The position numbers and the translations under genes were made by a program. A stretch of DNA of 64,000 nucleotides. Origin: Echiichthys vipera (taxonomy: Eukaryota > Chordata > Actinopteri > Perciformes > Trachinidae). The DNA is taken from the NCBI GenBank assembly GCA_963691815.1, contig OY829650.1:35279077-35343076 (forward strand). Reading direction: 5' to 3'. Below are positions 54,882 through 64,000 of the stretch, piece after piece (within the stretch, counting starts at the first letter, position 1; every line of letters begins with the position of its first letter). Below the pieces are notes generated by a model, which searched no databases, was not told where the DNA came from, and saw only the letters and a program-made list of their open reading frames with translations.

Positions 54882-57800
54882 ACAGACGAAACACACCACA
54901 AAAACATGATGAAACGACTAAAAACAGACACAAGACACCACAAAAACAACTAAAAACTGATTAAAATACCACTAAAATGTGATGAACCGACTTAAAACAA
55001 ATGAAAACACCACAAAAACGTGATGAAACAACTAAAAACAGACGGAAAGCTCAACAAAAACTTGACAAAACGACTAAAAACAGACGCAAAACTCCACAAG
55101 ATCGTGATGAAACGACTAAAAACAGATGAAAACACCACAAAAACTTGATAAAACAACTAAAAAACAGACGAAACACACCACAAAAACGTGATGAAACGAC
55201 TAAAATCAGATGTAAACACCAACAAAACTGACAAAACTACTGAAAACAGACCAAGACTCCACAAATACATGACAAAACGACTAAAAACAGACGCAACACG
55301 CAAACATGATGAAACGACTAAAAACAGATGAAAACACCCCAAAAACGTGATGAAACGACTAAAAACAAACGCAAGATATCACAAAAACGTAATGAAACAA
55401 CTAAAAACAGACGCAAGACACCACAAAAACGACTAAAAACAGATGAAAACACCACAAAAACGTGATGAAACAACTAAAAATAGATGCAAAACACCACAAA
55501 AACGTGATGAAACGACTAAAAACAGATGAAAACACCACAAAAACGTGATAAAACAACTAAAAACAGACGAAACACACCACAAAAACGTGATGAAACGACC
55601 AAAAACAGACGCAAGACACCACAAAAATGTGACAAAACGACTAAAAACGGATGAAAACACCACAAAAACATAACAAAACAACAAAAAAAAGATCAAAACA
55701 CCACAAAAATATGGAAAAACAACTAAAAACAGACGAAAACACCACAAAAACGTGATTAAACGACTAAAAATAGACGCAAGACACCACAAAAACAACTAAA
55801 AACTGATTAAAATACCACTAACACTCCACAAAAACGTGATGAAACGACTAAAAACAGATGAATACACCACAAAAACGTGAAAAAACGACTAAAAACAGAT
55901 GAAAACACCACAAAAATATGATAAAACAACTAAAAACAGATGAAACACACCACAAAAACATGATGAAACGACTAAAAACAGACGCAAGACACCACAAAAA
56001 CGACTAAAAGTAGATGAAAACACCACAAAAACGTGATGAAACAACTTAAAACAGATGAAAACACCACAAAAACGTAATGAAACAACTAAAAACAGACGCA
56101 AGACACCACAAAAATTTGACAAAACGACTAAAAACGGATGAAAACACCACAAAAACATGACAAAACGACAAAAAAAAGATCAAAACACCACAAAAATATG
56201 ATAAAACAACTAAAAACAGACGAAACACACCACAAAAACATGATGAAACGACTAAAAACAGACACAAGACACCACAAAAACAACTAAAAACTGATTAAAA
56301 TACCACTAAAATGTGATGAACCGACTTAAAACAAATGAAAACACCACAAAAACGTGATGAAACAACTAAAAACAGACGGAAAGCTCAACAAAAACTTGAC
56401 AAAACGACTAAAAACAGACGCAAAACTCCACAAGATCGTGATGAAACGACTAAAAACAGATGAAAACACCACAAAAACTTGATAAAACAACTAAAAAACA
56501 GACAAAACACACCACAAAAACGTGATGAAACGATTAAAATCAGATGTAAACACCAACAAAACTGACAAAACTACTAAAAACAGACCAAGACTCCACAAAT
56601 ACATGACAAAACGACTAAAAACAGACGCAACACTCCACAAAAACATGATGAAACGACTAAAAACAGATGAAAACACCACAAAAACGTGATGAAACGACTA
56701 AAAACAAACGCAAGACACCACAAAAACGTAATGAAACAACTAAAAACAGACGCAAGACACCACAAAAACGACTAAAAACAGATGAAAACACCACAAAAAC
56801 GTGATGAAACAACTAAAAATAGATGCAAAACACCACAAAAACGTGATGAAACGACTAAAAACAGATGAAAACACCACAAAAACGTGATAAAACAACTAAA
56901 AACAGACGAAACACACCACAAAAACGTGATGAAACGACCAAAAACAGACGCAAGACACCACAAAAATGTGACAAAACGACTAAAAACGGATGAAAACACC
57001 ACAAAAACATAACAAAACAACAAAAAAAAGATCAAAACACCACAAAAATATGGAAAAACAACTAAAAACAGACGAAAACACCACAAAAACGTGATTAAAC
57101 GACTAAAAATAGACGCAAGACACCACAAAAACAACTAAAAACTGATTAAAATACCACTAACACTCCACAAAAACGTGATGAAACGACTAAAAACAGATGA
57201 ATACACCACAAAAACGTGAAAAAACGACTAAAAACAGATGAAAACACCACAAAAATATGATAAAACAACTAAAAACAGATGAAACACACCACAAAAACAT
57301 GATGAAACGACTAAAAACAGAAGCAACACACCACAAAAACGACTAAAAGTAGATGAAAACACCACAAAAACGTGATGAAACAACTTAAAACAGATGAAAA
57401 CACCACAAAAACGTAATGAAACAACTAAAAACAGACGCAAGACACCACAAAAACGACTAAAAACAGATGAAAACACCACAGAAACGCGATGAAACGCCTC
57501 AAAACAGATGAAAACACTGAAAAACATGAGAAAAAAAGAACTAAAAACTGACGAAAAAATCACAAAAACGTGATGAAATTACTAAAAACAGACAAAAACA
57601 CCACAAAAACGTGTTAAACCGACTTAAAACGGACGAAAACACCACAAGAACATGACAAAACAACTAAAAACAGATGCAAAACTCCAGAAAAACATGATGA
57701 AATGACTAAAAACAGATAAAAACACCACAAAAACGTGATAAAACAACTATAAACAGACGAAACACACCACAAAAACGTGATGAAACGACTAAAAACAAAC

Positions 57801-60800
57801 GCAAGACACCACAAAAACGACTAAAAGCAGATGAAAACACCACAAAACGTGACGAAACAACTTAAAACAGATGAAAACACCACAAAAACGTGATAAAACA
57901 ACTATAAACAGACGAAACACACCACAAAAACATGATGAAACGACTAAAAACAGACACAAGACACCACAAAAACAACTAAAAACTGATTAAAATACCACTA
58001 AAATGTGATGAACCGACTTAAAACAAATGAAAACACCACAAAAACGTGATGAAACAACTAAAAACAGACGGAAAGCTCAACAAAAACTTGACAAAACGAC
58101 TAAAAACAGACGCAAAACTCCACAAGATCGTGATGAAACGACTAAAAACAGATGAAAACACCACAAAAACTTGATAAAACAACTAAAAAACAGACGAAAC
58201 ACACCACAAAAACGTGATGAAACGACTAAAATCAGATGTAAACACCAACAAAACTGACAAAACTACTGAAAACAGACCAAGACTCCACAAATACATGACA
58301 AAACGACTAAAAACAGACGCAACACGCAAACATGATGAAACGACTAAAAACAGATGAAAACACCCCAAAAACGTGATGAAACGACTAAAAACAAACGCAA
58401 GATATCACAAAAACGTAATGAAACAACTAAAAACAGACGCAAGACACCACAAAAACGACTAAAAACAGATGAAAACACCACAAAAACGTGATGAAACAAC
58501 TAAAAATAGATGCAAAACACCACAAAAACGTGATGAAACGACTAAAAACAGATGAAAACACCACAAAAACGTGATAAAACAACTAAAAACAGACGAAACA
58601 CACCACAAAAACGTGATGAAACGACCAAAAACAGACGCAAGACACCACAAAAATGTGACAAAACGACTAAAAACGGATGAAAACACCACAAAAACATAAC
58701 AAAACAACAAAAAAAAGATCAAAACACCACAAAAATATGGAAAAACAACTAAAAACAGACGAAAACACCACAAAAACGTGATTAAACGACTAAAAATAGA
58801 CGCAAGACACCACAAAAACAACTAAAAACTGATTAAAATACCACTAACACTCCACAAAAACGTGATGAAACGACTAAAAACAGATGAATACACCACAAAA
58901 ACGTGAAAAAACGACTAAAAACAGATGAAAACACCACAAAAATATGATAAAACAACTAAAAACAGATGAAACACACCACAAAAACATGATGAAACGACTA
59001 AAAACAGACGCAAGACACCACAAAAACGACTAAAAGTAGATGAAAACACCACAAAAACGTGATGAAACAACTTAAAACAGATGAAAACACCACAAAAACG
59101 TAATGAAACAACTAAAAACAGACGCAAGACACCACAAAAATTTGACAAAACGACTAAAAACGGATGAAAACACCACAAAAACATGACAAAACGACAAAAA
59201 AAAGATCAAAACACCACAAAAATATGATAAAACAACTAAAAACAGACGAAACACACCACAAAAACATGATGAAACGACTAAAAACAGACACAAGACACCA
59301 CAAAAACAACTAAAAACTGATTAAAATACCACTAAAATGTGATGAACCGACTTAAAACAAATGAAAACACCACAAAAACGTGATGAAACAACTAAAAACA
59401 GACGGAAAGCTCAACAAAAACTTGACAAAACGACTAAAAACAGACGCAAAACTCCACAAGATCGTGATGAAACGACTAAAAACAGATGAAAACACCACAA
59501 AAACTTGATAAAACAACTAAAAAACAGACAAAACACACCACAAAAACGTGATGAAACGATTAAAATCAGATGTAAACACCAACAAAACTGACAAAACTAC
59601 TAAAAACAGACCAAGACTCCACAAATACATGACAAAACGACTAAAAACAGACGCAACACTCCACAAAAACATGATGAAACGACTAAAAACAGATGAAAAC
59701 ACCACAAAAACGTGATGAAACGACTAAAAACAAACGCAAGACACCACAAAAACGTAATGAAACAACTAAAAACAGACGCAAGACACCACAAAAACGACTA
59801 AAAACAGATGAAAACACCACAAAAACGTGATGAAACAACTAAAAATAGATGCAAAACACCACAAAAACGTGATGAAACGACTAAAAACAGATGAAAACAC
59901 CACAAAAACGTGATAAAACAACTAAAAACAGACGAAACACACCACAAAAACGTGATGAAACGACCAAAAACAGACGCAAGACACCACAAAAATGTGACAA
60001 AACGACTAAAAACGGATGAAAACACCACAAAAACATAACAAAACAACAAAAAAAAGATCAAAACACCACAAAAATATGGAAAAACAACTAAAAACAGACG
60101 AAAACACCACAAAAACGTGATTAAACGACTAAAAATAGACGCAAGACACCACAAAAACAACTAAAAACTGATTAAAATACCACTAACACTCCACAAAAAC
60201 GTGATGAAACGACTAAAAACAGATGAATACACCACAAAAACGTGAAAAAACGACTAAAAACAGATGAAAACACCACAAAAATATGATAAAACAACTAAAA
60301 ACAGATGAAACACACCACAAAAACATGATGAAACGACTAAAAACAGAAGCAACACACCACAAAAACGACTAAAAGTAGATGAAAACACCACAAAAACGTG
60401 ATGAAACAACTTAAAACAGATGAAAACACCACAAAAACGTAATGAAACAACTAAAAACAGACGCAAGACACCACAAAAACGACTAAAAACAGATGAAAAC
60501 ACCACAGAAACGCGATGAAACGCCTCAAAACAGATGAAAACACTGAAAAACATGAGAAAAAAAGAACTAAAAACTGACGAAAAAATCACAAAAACGTGAT
60601 GAAATTACTAAAAACAGACAAAAACACCACAAAAACGTGTTAAACCGACTTAAAACGGACGAAAACACCACAAGAACATGACAAAACAACTAAAAACAGA
60701 TGCAAAACTCCAGAAAAACATGATGAAATGACTAAAAACAGATAAAAACACCACAAAAACGTGATAAAACAACTATAAACAGACGAAACACACCACAAAA

Positions 60801-63800
60801 ACGTGATGAAACGACTAAAAACAAACGCAAGACACCACAAAAACGACTAAAAGCAGATGAAAACACCACAAAACGTGACGAAACAACTTAAAACAGATGA
60901 AAACACCACAAAAACGTAATGAAACAACTAAAAACAGACGCAAGACACCACAAAAACGACTAAAAACAGATGAAAACACCACAAAAACGTGATGAAACAA
61001 CTAAAAATAGATGCAAAACACCACAAAAACGTGATGAAACGACTAAAAACAGATGAAAACACCACAAAAACGTGATAAAACAACTAAAAACAGACGAAAC
61101 ACACCACAAAAACGTGATGAAACGACCAAAAACAGACGGAACACCACAAAAATGTGACAAAACGACTAAAAATGGATGAAAACACCACAAAAGCATGACA
61201 AAACGACAAAAAAAAGATCAAAACACCACAAAAATATGATAAAAAAACTAAAAACAGACGAAAACACCACAAAAACAACTAAAAACTGATTAAAATACCA
61301 CTAAAATGTGATGAACCGACTTAAAACAAATGAAAACACCACAAAAACGTGATGAAACAACTAAAAACAGACGAAAAGCTCAACAAAAACTTGACAAAAC
61401 GACTAAAAACAGACGCAAAACTCCACAAGATCGTGATGAAACGACTAAAAACAGATGAAAACACCACAAAAACTTGATAAAACAACTAAAAAACAGACGA
61501 AACACACCACAAAAACGTGATGAAACGACTAAAATCAGATGTAAACACCAACAAAACTGACAAAACTACTGAAAACAGACCAAGACTCCACAAATACATG
61601 ACAAAACGACTAAAAACAGACGCAACACTCCACAAAAACATGATGAAACGACTAAAAACAGATGAAAACACCACAAAAACGTGATGAAACGACTAAAAAC
61701 AAACGCAAGACACCACAAAAACGTAATGAAACAACTAAAAACAGACGCAAGACACCACAAAAACGACTAAAAACAGATGAAAACACCACAAAAACGTGAT
61801 GAAACAACTAAAAATAGATGCAAAACACCACAAAAACGTGATGAAACGACTAAAAACAGATGAAAACACCACAAAAACGTGATAAAACAACTAAAAACAG
61901 ACGAAACAAACCACAAAAACGTGATGAAACGACCAAAAACAGACGCAAGACACCACAAAAATGTGACAAAACGACTAAAAACGGATGAAAACACCACAAA
62001 AACATAACAAAACAACAAAAAAAAGATCAAAACACCACAAAAATATGGAAAAACAACTAAAAACAGACGAAAACACCACAAAAACGTGATTAAACGACTA
62101 AAAATAGACGCAAGACACCACAAAAACAACTAAAAACTGATTAAAAAACCACTAACACTCCACAAAAACGTGATGAAACGACTAAAAACAGATGAATACA
62201 CCACAAAAACGTGAAAAAACGACTAAAAACAAATGAAAACACCACAAAAATATGATAAAACAACTAAAAACAGATGAAACACACCACAAAAACATGATGA
62301 AACGACTAAAAACAGACGCAAGACACCACAAAAACGACTAAAAGTAGATGAAAACACCACAAAAACGTGATGAAACAACTTAAAACAGATGAAAACACCA
62401 CAAAAACGTAATGAAACAACTAAAAACAGACGCAAGACACCACAAAAATTTGACAAAACGACTAAAAACGGATGAAAACACCACAAATACATGACAAAAC
62501 GACAAAAAAAAGATCAAAACACCACAAAAATATGATAAAACAACTAAAAACAGACGAAACACACCACAAAAACATGATGAAACGACTAAAAACAGACACA
62601 AGACACCACAAAAACAACTAAAAACTGATTAAAATACCACTAAAATGTGATGAACCGACTTAAAACAAATGAAAACACCACAAAAACGTGATGAAACAAC
62701 TAAAAACAGACGGAAAGCTCAACAAAAACTTGACAAAACGACTAAAAACAGACGCAAAACTCCACAAGATCGTGATGAAACGACTAAAAACAGATGAAAA
62801 CACCACAAAAACTTGATAAAACAACTAAAAAACAGACGAAACACACCACAAAAACGTGATGAAACGATTAAAATCAGATGTAAACACCAACAAAACTGAC
62901 AAAACTACTAAAAACAGACCAAGACTCCACAAATACATGACAAAACGACTAAAAACAGACGCAACACTCCACAAAAACATGATGAAACGACTAAAAACAG
63001 ATGAAAACACCACAAAAACGTGATGAAACGACTAAAAACAAACGCAAGACACCACAAAAACGTAATGAAACAACTAAAAACAGACGCAAGACACCACAAA
63101 AACGACTAAAAACAGATGAAAACACCACAAAAACGTGATGAAACAACTAAAAATAGATGCAAAACACCACAAAAACGTGATGAAACGACTAAAAACAGAT
63201 GAAAACACCACAAAAACGTGATAAAACAACTAAAAACAGACGAAACACACCACAAAAACGTGATGAAACGACCAAAAACAGACGCAAGACACCACAAAAA
63301 TGTGACAAAACGACTAAAAACGGATGAAAACACCACAAAAACATAACAAAACAACAAAAAAAGATCAAAACACCACAAAAATATGGAAAAACAACTAAAA
63401 ACAGACGAAAACACCACAAAAACGTGATTAAACGACTAAAAATAGACGCAAGACACCACAAAAACAACTAAAAACTGATTAAAATACCACTAACACTCCA
63501 CAAAAACGTGATGAAACGACTAAAAACAGATGAATACACCACAAAAACGTGAAAAAACGACTAAAAACAGATGAAAACACCACAAAAATATGATAAAACA
63601 ACTAAAAACAGATGAAACACACCACAAAAACATGATGAAACGACTAAAAACAGACGCAACACACCACAAAAACGACTAAAAGTAGATGAAAACACCACAA
63701 AAACGTGATGAAACAACTTAAAACAGATGAAAACACCACAAAAACGTAATGAAACAACTAAAAACAGACGCAAGACACCACAAAAACGACTAAAAACAGA

Positions 63801-64000
63801 TGAAAACACCACAGAAACGCGATGAAACGCCTCAAAACAGATGAAAACACTGAAAAACATGAGAAAAAAAGAACTAAAAACTGACGAAAAAATCACAAAA
63901 ACGTGATGAAATTACTAAAAACAGACAAAAACACCACAAAAACGTGTTAAACCGACTTAAAACGGACGAAAACACCACAAGAACATGACAAAACAACTAA
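54882..64000. repeat. About 3.0-3.3 kb higher-order repeat, three tandem copies
   Basis: Copy 1 (about 54882-57889) and copy 2 (about 57908-60915) match at a constant offset of 3026 bp, including rare monomers: GACGCAACACGCAAACATG (55298 and 58324), AAGATATCACAAAAACG (55374 and 58400), CAACAAAACTGACAAAAC and ACTCCACAAGATCGTG. Copy 3 begins near 61262 at an offset of 3303 from copy 2, becoming 3308 because it has ACTCCACAAAAACATG where copies 1 and 2 have the shortened ACGCAAACATG. About 350 bp between copies 2 and 3 resembles 50716-51060 (offset 10200). Copy 3 is cut by the window end. Confidence 0.8.

Larger units (their letters stand above)
46777..64000. repeat. Satellite array, right arm
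   Basis: The array resumes after the LINE in the same orientation and with the same monomer family as the left arm, and runs off the window end. Variants include GACTAAAAGTAGATG, GAAACGCGATGAAACGCCTC, ATATGGAAAAACAACT and GACGGAAAGCTCAAC. From 46777 to 51354 a looser ~1.0-1.1 kb arrangement recurs, with the GAGAAAAAAAGAACTAAAAAC monomer near 47457, 48225, 49345 and 50354. From 53124 to 54881 the same kinds of monomers occur without a clean tandem. No gene or RNA feature is visible; antisense frames are repeat by-products. Confidence 0.95.

Noticed and set aside
1..64000. Telomeric repeat or G-quadruplex array on the G/T strand
   Set aside because: The complementary strand has GTGGTG and GTTTTT runs but no GGG tracts and no TTAGGG.
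1..64000. tRNA, rRNA or 5S-like genes, often found in satellite clusters
   Set aside because: No A/B-box pairs, cloverleaf or rRNA-like stretch was seen on either strand; outside the LINE everything fits the monomer.

Overview
This window is almost entirely one tandem satellite array, interrupted once by a nearly full-length non-LTR retrotransposon (LINE). No host protein gene, tRNA, rRNA, CRISPR array or bacterial operon is visible. The LINE encodes a coiled-coil/RRM-like ORF1 and an ORF2 with an APE-type endonuclease and a reverse transcriptase. It has a conserved-looking 3' stem-loop and a short pentanucleotide tail. This is an animal element of the CR1/L2/Rex1-like type, and the ORF1 wording (coiled coil running into a 'DDLEQFSR..DLLISGLE' stretch) resembles elements I know from teleost fish. 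A fish genome assembled from long reads is my best guess; nothing in the satellite itself identifies a species.

Layout. Bases 1-42481 are satellite. The monomer is about 41-42 bp, head-to-tail and always in the same orientation, with a recurrent 10-bp-shorter form (31-32 bp). The plus strand is A-rich and purine-rich. Monomer variants follow each other in fixed orders, giving higher-order repeats (HORs). Region 1-3970 is the least regular. 3971-7829 carries two copies of a ~2.1 kb arrangement. 7140-17458 is a mosaic of copied blocks (offsets 6080, 5007, 4355 and 800 bp). 17459-36906 is built from ~775 bp and 1265 bp tandem units plus two large duplications (offsets 7815 and 6426 bp). 36907-42481 is a further HOR zone with a 611 bp tandem.

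The LINE occupies about 42482-46776: a 5' UTR of ~249 bp, ORF1 (42731-43432), a 53 bp gap, ORF2 (43486-46584, broken by one in-frame TAA at 44911-44913), and a 3' UTR with stem-loop, AATAAA and (CTGAA)4. Satellite resumes at 46777 and runs to the end. It includes an 883 bp tandem (51355-53123) and three copies of a ~3.0-3.3 kb HOR (54882-64000).

How it fits together. The array grew by unequal exchange or copying at several scales. The LINE landed inside one HOR after that pattern already existed, because other copies of the same HOR position lack it. ORF1 and ORF2 would have worked together (RNA binding/chaperone plus endonuclease and reverse transcriptase), but this copy cannot make a full ORF2 protein. 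The many antisense reading frames across the satellite (Phe/Val/Cys/Ser-rich peptides) are by-products of the repeat and are not annotated as genes. I found no convincing new gene system. The points of interest are the array architecture, the CpG-decay pattern of its variants, and the one-monomer gap at the LINE insertion site.
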